Shown here piece after piece: positions 34,237 through 42,724 of a stretch of 43,379 nucleotides of DNA (position 1 is its first letter; every line of letters starts with the position of its first letter). The DNA lies in IMG/VR virus record IMGVR_UViG_3300009164_004238, positions 1 to 43,379 of that record; one strand, given 5' to 3'. A program made the translations under genes and the position numbers. The notes under the pieces were generated by a model. That model was not told the DNA's origin. It did not search any database and worked only from the letters and a program-made list of their open reading frames with translations. Source of the stretch: a virus.

Positions 34237-35026
34237 TGCCGACTCTTTCTTCCCACCATTCATACTGTTTAGATCTTAGATCTTTAACGCTATATTCGAT
34301 ATTTAACATTCCATTAGTAAACATTTCTGTTGTATTATCTCTTAAAATTACAGTCTCTAAATAACGCTGTAGCAAATCATCAATGGTTATTCCTCGTTCG
34401 ATTAAATATCTTGCTAATAGACTATGTACATCGTACTTGTGTATAATAGTATCATTGTAAAATTGTACATAATAATCAAAAAATCCGGCTAATAGTTTAA
34501 ACATTTCCCAATCAACCATTAAACAGATATCTGTTGTTGACAAGTAACCACTATTAATATCTGTATTTAATGGGCCTACACCATGTACATGTTTAGGTAT
34601 CGGTAGTTGACTATCAAAAGTTCTTATAGGTATTCGGTGAGTAAGATAAAGATCTGGGCGTATTAATAATATCTTATTATATTGTTTTGTTGACTGAACA
34701 ATTTCTAATAACTGATAAGCATATTTCCATTTAAATGCCATTCCTATAGTAGGATGATATACTAGTTCAGGATGTGATTTTAAAGTCTGTTCAGAAAACA
34801 TCATTTTGGTATTTAACAAAATGTTAACAGATGAAAATACCACACTAATTTTATCAATGACACTTGATATAACATCGATTGTTGTATTTTCTTGCAATGT
34901 AGTAGATTGCGGATTATAAATTTTATCCTCTGTAATTAAATAATAGTCAGCGTCAATTAACCAACTACTAGATGCATTGACTAGATGCCGCATAACACCA
35001 GAAACTATTACTGCTGTATTTGTCAT
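34229..35026 (-). CDS. Glycosyltransferase-like protein (SG-start family)
   Basis: A 265-residue protein starting AVIVSGVMRHL, with a WLIDADYYLIT strand and NKILLIRPDLYLTHR. It parallels the proteins at 35945 and 36843, which have SGQxRxW near the start and YDxxIKxRxD in the middle. The RPD triplet takes the place of a DxD-like metal site. No membrane segment is seen. The family relation is my reading of a recurring pattern; sugar transfer is likely but not shown. The stop overlaps the next gene by 8 nt. Confidence 0.65.
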   Translation of the reverse strand: MTNTAVIVSGVMRHLVNASSSWLIDADYYLITEDKIYNPQSTTLQENTTIDVISSVIDKISVVFSSVNILLNTKMMFSEQTLKSHPELVYHPTIGMAFKWKYAYQLLEIVQSTKQYNKILLIRPDLYLTHRIPIRTFDSQLPIPKHVHGVGPLNTDINSGYLSTTDICLMVDWEMFKLLAGFFDYYVQFYNDTIIHKYDVHSLLARYLIERGITIDDLLQRYLETVILRDNTTEMFTNGMLNIEYSVKDLRSKQYEWWEERVGNV

Positions 35027-35961
35027 TAATATAATTTGTATTGTTTAATATAATTAGCCAATTCTTTTGCCCAAGCTTCGTGTGCTTCGGGGCTAGGATG
35101 CCAGCCAACTAAAGGAGGAACAACTGTATTCATAGGATTTTCAATATAGCTCTTAAACGTATTAGCAGGTTGATTTTTTTTATAGAATCTAATTGGATTT
35201 ATACTATCCCATAAAGCAGAATAATCATTAATATGTATAATACGTTTTAAAGGATTTGTAGTCTGTTGATATTCGTGGCCACCTATTCTTCCTTTAATTT
35301 TTTCTATCTCATCTTTAATATTTAAATCTTGCCATTGGCCCGGAGATGCATTTGGTGTTTGATAAAAGCTATTAAAACACATCCACTTAATATTATGTGC
35401 TTCGCAAAAATTTTGTAATTGTAAAACATTTAATACATAACGCGGAATATATTCTTCGGCGTTCCATAAATATGCTACATATAATTCCCAAAATTTTTCT
35501 TGTTCTTTACTTTGGAAATGCGGTACTTGTGGCCATAGTCTAAAAGGATGACTTAGCTGTATACTATCATCTATGTACCAAAAACTATTTCGTTCAGGAC
35601 TACTCCATCCAATTATAACAAATAAATTATCAGTAGGAATATTATTTGCTAGATACTTTTGAGAGATGTAATTTATTGTTCTGCGTAAAATAGTACCGTT
35701 ATCATCAGCCGGCCAACTAAGATTTGTCACTGGAACATTTAATAATTTTGCAAGATGTGTTGGAAATATTTTTGGAATTCGATATGCGTCATTTTCTTTT
35801 AAAAAATCATATGCACCGGGATGTGTCGTAGAATCATATTGCTTTGATATTTCTGGATCTGTAATTTCACAACCAAAAACCCAACTATCACCGTCGCAGA
35901 TTATTTCCGGAGGCGTATTACCATCAAACAAATCAATTAAACTTTTAGATATACCACTCAA
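35026..35961 (-). CDS. SGNH hydrolase-like protein with TTG start
   Basis: A 311-residue protein read from a TTG at 35961 because no ATG precedes the active site. AGGAG lies 8 bases upstream of the TTG. Block I is CDGDSWVFG (Ser26), block II NLSWPADDNGT, block III VIIGWSSPERN, and block V GWHPSPEAHEAW near the C-terminus, giving a full SGNH set. It is the longest and most complete of the six SGNH proteins here. It overlaps the glycosyltransferase-like gene upstream by 17 nt. Confidence 0.8.
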   Translation of the reverse strand: MSGISKSLIDLFDGNTPPEIICDGDSWVFGCEITDPEISKQYDSTTHPGAYDFLKENDAYRIPKIFPTHLAKLLNVPVTNLSWPADDNGTILRRTINYISQKYLANNIPTDNLFVIIGWSSPERNSFWYIDDSIQLSHPFRLWPQVPHFQSKEQEKFWELYVAYLWNAEEYIPRYVLNVLQLQNFCEAHNIKWMCFNSFYQTPNASPGQWQDLNIKDEIEKIKGRIGGHEYQQTTNPLKRIIHINDYSALWDSINPIRFYKKNQPANTFKSYIENPMNTVVPPLVGWHPSPEAHEAWAKELANYIKQYKLY

Positions 35962-36862
35962 ACCATTTACTCCTAATTTCGTTGTAATTATATACAGAAT
36001 CTAATTTTGCTTCTACTGCGGTGCTTCTCATTACTGCATACTCAAAAGGACGACCGCCTTCTGGATGAATACTGAGTTTTGTCATGTACTTGTATAATAA
36101 ACATCCCGGACCGTACCATAAGGTTGGATCCAAATTTAACCCATCTTGATTCTTTATTTGATATGTCATGGGTTTTTCTACATTATGAGTATCATATAAA
36201 TCGCCAATTAAATCCATTGTCGGGCTATCTCCATAAAATAAAACATCGTCAAAATTGTTATAATTAAATTCACTTGCAAATTTACTAATAGGAGTCGAAG
36301 TATAACACACGCCTGGCCACACTCTTTGTAAGGGAAATTTGTTTGCTGGATTATATATAACATCTAGTCTTGCTTTAATTACTAAGTCATATTGAAAACT
36401 GTGCTGTAGTTCATACTCTCGTTTTAATAATAAACTTCTTGCAAAACTATAAAACATCGGGTCCCACGCTCTATCAAATCTTTCTTTTACATATTTTTCT
36501 ACAATAATATCTTTTGGATTGTATGCGTTTTTTATATCATCATCATCATCATGTACTACATCAGTATACACAGTAATATCAGTTTTTGGTAATCTCCAAG
36601 AATTGGTGTCCCAGGTGTGAATAAAATAATCAGTTTCAACATCTAATCCAATTTCAGGATGAGGATATTCATGTTCAAAGAATCTTTTTATGTTGGCTAA
36701 TGACTCTCTCCAATAGCGAGCTTGCCCGCTGAAACATACTGCTATTCTAAATTTCTTTTTAGGTGGCGGATCCGGTGGAGGTGGGATATCAATCTTAGGT
36801 GCTACTACGTTTAGTTTGCCATTAGTCGAATCTATTTCAATATTAAATAAGCTCATGTCCAC
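35945..36862 (-). CDS. Glycosyltransferase-like protein with proline-rich linker
   Basis: A 305-residue protein from a GTG at 36862 that has AAGGAG 6 bases upstream; an ATG two codons later is the alternative. Residues 1-22 form a short beta-like segment. Residues 25-37 are PPPPDPPPKKK-like linker, and the catalytic-type domain starts at FRIAVCFSGQARYW. It includes DYFIHTWDTN and YDLVIKARLDVIY. A run of five Asp (HDDDDD) comes from a TCA-rich triplet repeat near 36540. It is homologous to the next gene upstream. Confidence 0.7.
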   Translation of the reverse strand: MDMSLFNIEIDSTNGKLNVVAPKIDIPPPPDPPPKKKFRIAVCFSGQARYWRESLANIKRFFEHEYPHPEIGLDVETDYFIHTWDTNSWRLPKTDITVYTDVVHDDDDDIKNAYNPKDIIVEKYVKERFDRAWDPMFYSFARSLLLKREYELQHSFQYDLVIKARLDVIYNPANKFPLQRVWPGVCYTSTPISKFASEFNYNNFDDVLFYGDSPTMDLIGDLYDTHNVEKPMTYQIKNQDGLNLDPTLWYGPGCLLYKYMTKLSIHPEGGRPFEYAVMRSTAVEAKLDSVYNYNEIRSKWFEWYI

Positions 36863-37688
36863 CCAATTCTCCTTCTAAGCCGGATTTTATTTTTCGATTT
36901 AAATAGTCCTGACCCCTATAAATTTTAGGATCAACTGTTAACGGACTTATTTCAATGTTAAACATCTTTGCATAAAAATATAACGCATGTTCGGTGCCGA
37001 TTAAATTCTTATTAAACGTTCGTTGGCCTATGACCGGCAGCCATCTATAAAACTCACATATCCTATTAAATGTAACGCTATCAGCAAACCAAAATACATC
37101 ACCCAATCTATGAAAGGGAAACTGTACATCATCCTTAGCAGTATGGCAGCTATAAAATGTATTACTATTTGGATAAACTAAGTCTTTGGAAACAAAATGT
37201 TTAATTTGATAATCTTCAAAAAACATATCAGTTCTCATCCTAATACATACATCATATCTAAAATTGTTGTCATATTCATATTTCTTTTTTAGATGGCTGG
37301 CATGCATTATACTATAAAATTGGCCTGCGCACCATTCCAGCTTAGTAATACCATGTTCATTTATATGTGGGAAATTTCTATCACGTGTTTCTTGAATTTT
37401 ATTTTTATTTGATGTTTCGTCTTCAAATAAAAATGAAATAGGATTCAACGAAGAAACTATACTACGCTTTTCATCTTCCGATATTGTTTCGCCTGGGACC
37501 GTCATATAATCCCATCCTTCGTGCATTAATAATCTATGCGGCGGCGTATTATAATCCCACATGTGGAAAAATATATCAACTGAATCAACTTTATAATTAG
37601 CTTTTATTGTTTCAATAAATTTGTGCCAAGTTAAATGACATTTTTCCCATGTTCGTGGCTGGCCGCTTAAACAAATAGCAACTCTCAT
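36843..37688 (-). CDS. Glycosyltransferase-like protein (SGQ family)
   Basis: A 281-residue protein beginning directly with VAICLSGQPRTWEKC, then DIFFHMWDYN, YSIMHASHLKKKYE, YDVCIRMRTDMFF and a late EHALYFYAKM. The order matches the neighbour at 35945, so the two are paralogues, and the one at 34229 is a more distant third. RTD (in RMRTDMFF) may be the metal-binding acidic triplet. It is linked by ATGA to the radical SAM gene upstream. Donor and acceptor are unknown. Confidence 0.7.
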   Translation of the reverse strand: MRVAICLSGQPRTWEKCHLTWHKFIETIKANYKVDSVDIFFHMWDYNTPPHRLLMHEGWDYMTVPGETISEDEKRSIVSSLNPISFLFEDETSNKNKIQETRDRNFPHINEHGITKLEWCAGQFYSIMHASHLKKKYEYDNNFRYDVCIRMRTDMFFEDYQIKHFVSKDLVYPNSNTFYSCHTAKDDVQFPFHRLGDVFWFADSVTFNRICEFYRWLPVIGQRTFNKNLIGTEHALYFYAKMFNIEISPLTVDPKIYRGQDYLNRKIKSGLEGELGGHELI

Positions 37689-39085
37689 TTAGAATTTTTC
37701 CATTTAGTGTAGTATGGCTCAAATTCTGGAAACGTTTCTAAAAAGTTAGTGCCGCGACGTTTATCATGTTCATCAACGAATGCAACTAAATCTTTTTGAT
37801 ATACTGTTACTTCCTCGGGATCTTTTTGATTCATAGTTAATTCATATATGCGTTTAAATTTTTCTGCCTCCCATTTAAAGAATCCTTGATTAGCACTTCC
37901 GTACCATTCACCATTTTCTAAATTACGATACATCATTGTTACTTGATCAAAAATATACTCTTTAGCCCATGACGATGGCATAACATGAAAGATACTTTGA
38001 TGTGCCGGGTGTCTTAGAAACGGTGCATCTAAAATTAACGGGGCATGAACTGCATCGTGTCCTCCAAATTCGTTTTTAATAGCTAATACATCTTGTAAGA
38101 ACAACGAATAAGTGGGAATACTAAGCACATTGTACGTACTCATGATAGTAATAGTACACTCGGGTATTTCTTTTAACACTCTGCGAATATTACTTAACCA
38201 TAAATCATAATTTAAGCCGTCACGTATATATTCTGCTGCCTTACCATGAGCATCACAGCTTGTAAAGATTTTAAACTTTTTAACTTTCTTTTCTTCACAG
38301 ATAATTTTAACCTTTTCAAGGAACTTGTCAAATAACTGTGATGGTACACACAAGTTACTATTAATACTCAAATGTATATCTGGGTTAGGATTCTCGATCA
38401 CATAATCAAGAACTTTAAAGGTATCCTTACTTAGTAACGGCTCGCCGCCGGTTACACGAAAATGCTGTAACTCTTTATAAACTGTGGGCCACCATTTCCA
38501 AAATGCGTCCACGTAAGGGTTATATTGATTATGCGGGATTGGCATTTGGTCAATTTGTTTTAGTCCTGCAATATCATTAAAGTTGCCATGAGTAGGATAA
38601 GGACCGTGTTGTTTAATTTCTTCCATCCATAGGCTACTCACTTGTGGACTACAATAGCTACATTTAAAATTACAGACGTTACTAAAACTAACTTCTAAAT
38701 AACTTGGAGCAACATCTTGATCCCAGGGCATCTTACTTACTTCTTCAAAATGAGGCTTTGCCCATACGTCATAACTTTTGTAAATTCTATCGCTAAGAGC
38801 ATCGGGGGCGCTGTCTTCTACTTTCCAACAATAGTCGCATTCTTTTGGACGTACACCTTCTAACATTAATTTACGTTGTTCTTTTTTGAACTTAGTATTA
38901 TGTAACGCACTAGGATTGGCAGCTAATTCATCTAAAGGAATTTTGTGTGTAGTAGGATGATGACAACTATGGTTGTGTCCTGTCTGTAAATGCAATGTTA
39001 CTTGCTTCCATTTAGCAATACAAAAACTTGGACTAACATCGTTAATCTTTTTTTGAAATGCAATGATATCTTTATTATGTTCCAT
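37685..39085 (-). CDS. Radical SAM protein with N-terminal twitch-like Cys module
   Basis: A 466-residue protein that stands apart from the other 12 radical SAM genes, among glycosyltransferase-like genes. Cys22, a single Cys41 in HSCHHP instead of CC, Cys83 and Cys86 (CDYC) form the N-terminal module. The core is CNFKCSYC (Cys138, Cys142, Cys145) with VTGGEPLL. The ending KRRGTNFLETFPE matches the protein at 18371. His-rich HNHSCHHPTTH near the second Cys could replace a cysteine ligand. It is 1 nt from the DxD gene upstream. Confidence 0.94.
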   Translation of the reverse strand: MEHNKDIIAFQKKINDVSPSFCIAKWKQVTLHLQTGHNHSCHHPTTHKIPLDELAANPSALHNTKFKKEQRKLMLEGVRPKECDYCWKVEDSAPDALSDRIYKSYDVWAKPHFEEVSKMPWDQDVAPSYLEVSFSNVCNFKCSYCSPQVSSLWMEEIKQHGPYPTHGNFNDIAGLKQIDQMPIPHNQYNPYVDAFWKWWPTVYKELQHFRVTGGEPLLSKDTFKVLDYVIENPNPDIHLSINSNLCVPSQLFDKFLEKVKIICEEKKVKKFKIFTSCDAHGKAAEYIRDGLNYDLWLSNIRRVLKEIPECTITIMSTYNVLSIPTYSLFLQDVLAIKNEFGGHDAVHAPLILDAPFLRHPAHQSIFHVMPSSWAKEYIFDQVTMMYRNLENGEWYGSANQGFFKWEAEKFKRIYELTMNQKDPEEVTVYQKDLVAFVDEHDKRRGTNFLETFPEFEPYYTKWKNSK

Positions 39086-39086
39086 A

Positions 39087-40058
39087 TTAATTTATTGAAT
39101 TATTGACTTGGTTTTCTTTAACCTGGGCGCCAAGCCTGGGTGGATTAATCCAACTTTCTTTAAACATTTTGCTACCGTTGAAGTCTAATTCTGCTACCTC
39201 TAATCCTAGATTAGTGCGTAGAGATTCGCCTAACTTAAAAATTTCATCTTGTAGTTTTTTCTTATCATATGTCCAACCAGAAGTTAGACATTTTTCGTTG
39301 CCGCCCTCGAACTGTGGCTGTACACTATCTTTCCAAAATGCATCATGCCATTCAAAGTCTCGGACTAATGTAAAATCAAAATCTTGTCTAGCTAAATTTG
39401 ACATGTAACATCCTAGTCTAGTTCCATACATTGCCCATAGTCCGTTGTCAATATCCGAACCAACACTGGCCCATACTAATAAACGTTTATAGTTTCTATC
39501 ATGTACACGTTCTTTAAGTCTCCGCGGATCAACAAGTCCACCTCCTTCTAAGGCAAGTTTAACACCTTCTCTGAATCCTGCACGATATGCTTGATAAGCA
39601 CTAGCATTGTTATGTACATCACTATAGATATTATTCATTTGATGATAGTAAATATCCCAACAAAAATCTACCTGTGCCTTGGGATCATCTGCGGCTTCGT
39701 GTGTTTTCATTTGTTCTACAACATGCTTAGGCCAAAGTTTAATTCCGCCATTACCATAAACTAATCCGTTGACAACATTTTTGCCAGCCCATGATATAAC
39801 ATCGTGTCTGTTAATCCTTGTCATGTCTAATTCAATAGTTAGAAACTCGTCACGAACAATGTTGTCAGCATCAACTGTAATAAATCTATCTGTTTCGGCT
39901 GAGGCTGCGGCAGCTTTATGTGCCGCATCAAAGCCTTTGACTCCGTGTACCCGTTTGGCCCATGGTGCTTTATTGCAAAGATCAGCAAAATTTTTATCTG
40001 CGTTTGGTTCATCGTAGCTTAAAAATACGATATCAAAACTAGTAATAGGTACAAGCAT
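39087..40058 (-). CDS. GT-A glycosyltransferase-like protein (DxD family, copy 4)
   Basis: A 323-residue protein with VFLSYDEPNAD, RVHGVKGFDAAHKAA, TVDADNIV (DAD 63-65), NGLVYGNGGIKLW, QVDFCWD and YRAGFREGVKLAL. It also has the long C-terminal part shared with the copy at 25505. It contains the second copy of the 34-bp exact repeat. It lies 12.6 kb from the other three copies and next to the lone radical SAM gene. Probable glycosyl transfer; donor unknown. Confidence 0.75.
   Translation of the reverse strand: MLVPITSFDIVFLSYDEPNADKNFADLCNKAPWAKRVHGVKGFDAAHKAAAASAETDRFITVDADNIVRDEFLTIELDMTRINRHDVISWAGKNVVNGLVYGNGGIKLWPKHVVEQMKTHEAADDPKAQVDFCWDIYYHQMNNIYSDVHNNASAYQAYRAGFREGVKLALEGGGLVDPRRLKERVHDRNYKRLLVWASVGSDIDNGLWAMYGTRLGCYMSNLARQDFDFTLVRDFEWHDAFWKDSVQPQFEGGNEKCLTSGWTYDKKKLQDEIFKLGESLRTNLGLEVAELDFNGSKMFKESWINPPRLGAQVKENQVNNSIN
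39919..39952. repeat. 34-bp exact direct repeat, copy B
   Basis: Identical to 26322-26355 and in the same reading frame of a paralogous gene. See copy A for interpretation. Confidence 0.85.
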
Positions 40059-41019
40059 TTTCTTCCTCGGTATGTAAGTGAAGGTAGTTACAAAGTAATC
40101 TAACTTCTTTATCTGTACTTAATATTATTTCAAACTGATTATAATTATTAAGTTGTTCACTGTTTAATTTAATCGAACCCAGCATCTTTGCTGGATCATA
40201 TTTCTGATAAAAATATAAAATAAGATCATCGCTCAATCTAAACGACTGTATATCATTTATTGTACTTTGCAATTTTAACACATTTCCATGCTGTTTGTAA
40301 AGTAAATTGGGTTTGTATTCAAAATTATTCGAAGTAGGTTGTTCAAAAAACTCTGTGCCCACTGATATAATTTGATTATCATTGTAATATAAAAAGCCAA
40401 TATTTTTTAACTGTTCGGCATTATCTGGCAACCATGGACATTTGTAAGTTATTTCATGTGCTTCAAATAGTTCTTTTGTAGAGATTGTAAATTTACCCAG
40501 TAAACGTGAAGGTTCATTTTTTTCCGTGCAATATATTTCTATATACAAAGGTAATTCTTCCAAATCTTTTTCTGTGAGTTTTTCTATTGAGAAATTGAAC
40601 TTAAAAATATCGTCATCAAAACGTATATGTATATTTTTAGATACAATATCGCAGATTAAATGAATATATGAATGTTCTGCGGTAGTAGCAAAAATAAAAT
40701 CAAATTCACTTTTATGTCGTTGTCTATGCTGTATTAATTCTAACAGGCCATTATCATGATTTTTTTTAATTTTTAATTTAGACAGCGATAATTTATTATT
40801 AAATACCTTGGTTGTTAAGTTAGATGGATTTACTTTAATGATGACATTTCGACGCGATGATGCTAGTATCTCTATGGGAGAAATGCTTGCTATACTGTAA
40901 GTCAATCGATCATATTCTACATAAACCTGCTGTTCTTTTTTTACATTTCTTTTTTTAAGAACACGAGGTTGTATATCAAACTCGTCGTCCTCGCTGGTAT
41001 CTTCTAACAAATTACTCAT
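40039..41019 (-). CDS. Unidentified protein (326 aa)
   Basis: A 326-residue protein with an acidic, Lys-rich N-terminal 30 residues (likely disordered) and a long beta-rich body with alternating hydrophobic positions. It ends in HLHTEEENACTYY. No Cys pairs, catalytic motif, signal peptide or membrane segment is evident. It directly abuts the glycosyltransferase-like gene at 41020 and overlaps the DxD gene downstream by 20 nt. A beta-sandwich binding or structural protein is possible; I do not recognise the family. Confidence 0.8.
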   Translation of the reverse strand: MSNLLEDTSEDDEFDIQPRVLKKRNVKKEQQVYVEYDRLTYSIASISPIEILASSRRNVIIKVNPSNLTTKVFNNKLSLSKLKIKKNHDNGLLELIQHRQRHKSEFDFIFATTAEHSYIHLICDIVSKNIHIRFDDDIFKFNFSIEKLTEKDLEELPLYIEIYCTEKNEPSRLLGKFTISTKELFEAHEITYKCPWLPDNAEQLKNIGFLYYNDNQIISVGTEFFEQPTSNNFEYKPNLLYKQHGNVLKLQSTINDIQSFRLSDDLILYFYQKYDPAKMLGSIKLNSEQLNNYNQFEIILSTDKEVRLLCNYLHLHTEEENACTYY

Positions 41020-41835
41020 TTATTTTTTTAAATTTAGTAAAGTTTCTTCAGTTAACCAGCCAATTGTTTCATATTTAACTAACCCTAATTGTACAAAATT
41101 TTCAATTTTAAGAGTACTAGAGTCATTGACCCAATAAGTTAAAAATTCACTCCATCGTCTAGTCCAATTATTATTAACAAAATTATTTTCTTGTTTTGAT
41201 AAATCTATACAATGCATAAAATCATATGTAGAAATTTTGCCACTGGTTATTACTTGTAATAATGATAGTACCCAGCCGACCCATATAAACTTAGGGAACG
41301 ATGGCATCTCATGTTCTTTATCTGCAAAAAAATTAATATAATTGTCTTGATCATAATTGGCACATAATATAGTAGCCAGGCCAAAAATGTTATCACAACC
41401 CTTATCTTTATTAAAAAATATAGCATTAGGAATACTACAAAGTCCAAAATTTTTTAATTCTGTACTTGGATTATTGTACAATACCGGATCTATGATTTGA
41501 CTATTAAACGAATATCGATTCCTGGGTAGTATGATAGAATCTAAACCTCTAAGATTTTCCCATACTGTAGTGTCAAATGCTGTTAATAATTGATCAGGCA
41601 ATAACGCAATAGTCTTAGTATACGGAGTTGCTAACAACGCTTGAAAATAGCATAATGTAGGATTTTTGTCTTTTAAATAGATAACTTTATCTGCTTTTAT
41701 GAATTTGATATCCTTATTGTTGACAATGACGCTAACAGGACGAGTAGGATCTATTTTTTTAATACTATGAATTAATAAATCTATTTCGACTTGATTGTCT
41801 ACATCTCCGTTTACTATTAGATAACCTTCACTCAT
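41020..41835 (-). CDS. Degenerate glycosyltransferase-like protein
   Basis: A 271-residue protein that parallels its upstream neighbour: TPYTKTIALLPDQLL (71-84) sits where the neighbour has SPYKQTLMIDVDYIV. The acidic DxD has become LPDQ, so nucleotide-sugar/metal binding is probably lost. The rest keeps a similar alternation of strands and helices with many Trp and Tyr. It may be a catalytically inactive partner or a structural derivative. It overlaps the neighbour by 8 nt. Confidence 0.6.
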   Translation of the reverse strand: MSEGYLIVNGDVDNQVEIDLLIHSIKKIDPTRPVSVIVNNKDIKFIKADKVIYLKDKNPTLCYFQALLATPYTKTIALLPDQLLTAFDTTVWENLRGLDSIILPRNRYSFNSQIIDPVLYNNPSTELKNFGLCSIPNAIFFNKDKGCDNIFGLATILCANYDQDNYINFFADKEHEMPSFPKFIWVGWVLSLLQVITSGKISTYDFMHCIDLSKQENNFVNNNWTRRWSEFLTYWVNDSSTLKIENFVQLGLVKYETIGWLTEETLLNLKK

Positions 41836-42724
41836 AGATAAGTTCCTTAAGTTTAGGGTAGTGTCTTAAAATTGCCATTTTATTCATTAAGTGTATGTTT
41901 TCGTTTATTACTCTGCTACAGATATTTTTCCATAATTCTTTAGGATCAGGGCACAATAAAACGTAATCGCTGAGTGATTTAAATTCCACAATGTCATCAA
42001 TTTGTTCACTGAACCTCATTGCTTTTCCTGGAAGCTCTGATACAATATTTCCCGAATCGTGTCCGTTTAATACATGTGTTGCAATACTGGCAGCATAGTC
42101 GGTTCTGAACAATGCGCCCGGAAACTTGTACAGCCATTTATAATATTGATAATTCTCTTTGACATGTTCCCATATTCCAAAGAATAATTTAGCCACTTCA
42201 CTATCGCTTCTCCAATAAACAACAGTACTCCACCACATGTCTATACCATCTGGATGTAGTTTTTGTTCCCAGATACGTGGCTTATAATTACGAACACTGA
42301 TAGCATCTTTATACATTGCTAGTTCATAATTAGTATCAAATATTGTATCTAAACTATTATTGCCCACAATGTAATCAACGTCGATCATTAAAGTTTGTTT
42401 GTAAGGACTTTTTTGAAAGATGCTGTGTTTATTCTTATTATTGAATTGTGTACTAAATTCTGTCCAAGGACTATCTCTATGCATCCTTGTATTACGTTCG
42501 TGTTGAATATCTTCTACAATAATATGGTCAAAAGTATCAGCAAGTTGCTCCATGGTTAATTCTGCTTGTAACACGTTGTATGTTTTTAAATCCGTAAGCA
42601 AGGTTACATGATTGTTTTTCATGTGACGTTTTACGTTTGATGCTGCCACAATGGCTAATTTTTCATAATCAATTTTGCCGTTGTTATATGCAATCAGCAA
42701 AACACCTTTATCAAATTTAGGCAT
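41828..42724 (-). CDS. GT-A glycosyltransferase-like protein with DVD motif
   Basis: A 298-residue protein with an N-terminal VLLIAYNNGKIDYEKLA strand-helix, HVTLLTD, the metal-site candidate DVD at 115-117 (TLMIDVDYIVG), MWWSTVVYWRS and a late FPGALFRTDYAASIA. The order resembles GT8-like or related GT-A folds acting on nucleotide sugars. No membrane segment is present. It is coupled by 8-nt overlaps to the small gene upstream and the degenerate paralogue downstream. Confidence 0.7.
   Translation of the reverse strand: MPKFDKGVLLIAYNNGKIDYEKLAIVAASNVKRHMKNNHVTLLTDLKTYNVLQAELTMEQLADTFDHIIVEDIQHERNTRMHRDSPWTEFSTQFNNKNKHSIFQKSPYKQTLMIDVDYIVGNNSLDTIFDTNYELAMYKDAISVRNYKPRIWEQKLHPDGIDMWWSTVVYWRSDSEVAKLFFGIWEHVKENYQYYKWLYKFPGALFRTDYAASIATHVLNGHDSGNIVSELPGKAMRFSEQIDDIVEFKSLSDYVLLCPDPKELWKNICSRVINENIHLMNKMAILRHYPKLKELIYE

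Noticed and set aside
36539-36553. TCA triplet repeat encoding five Asp
   Set aside because: It is a short low-complexity run within a coding region, with no sign of regulatory or structural significance.
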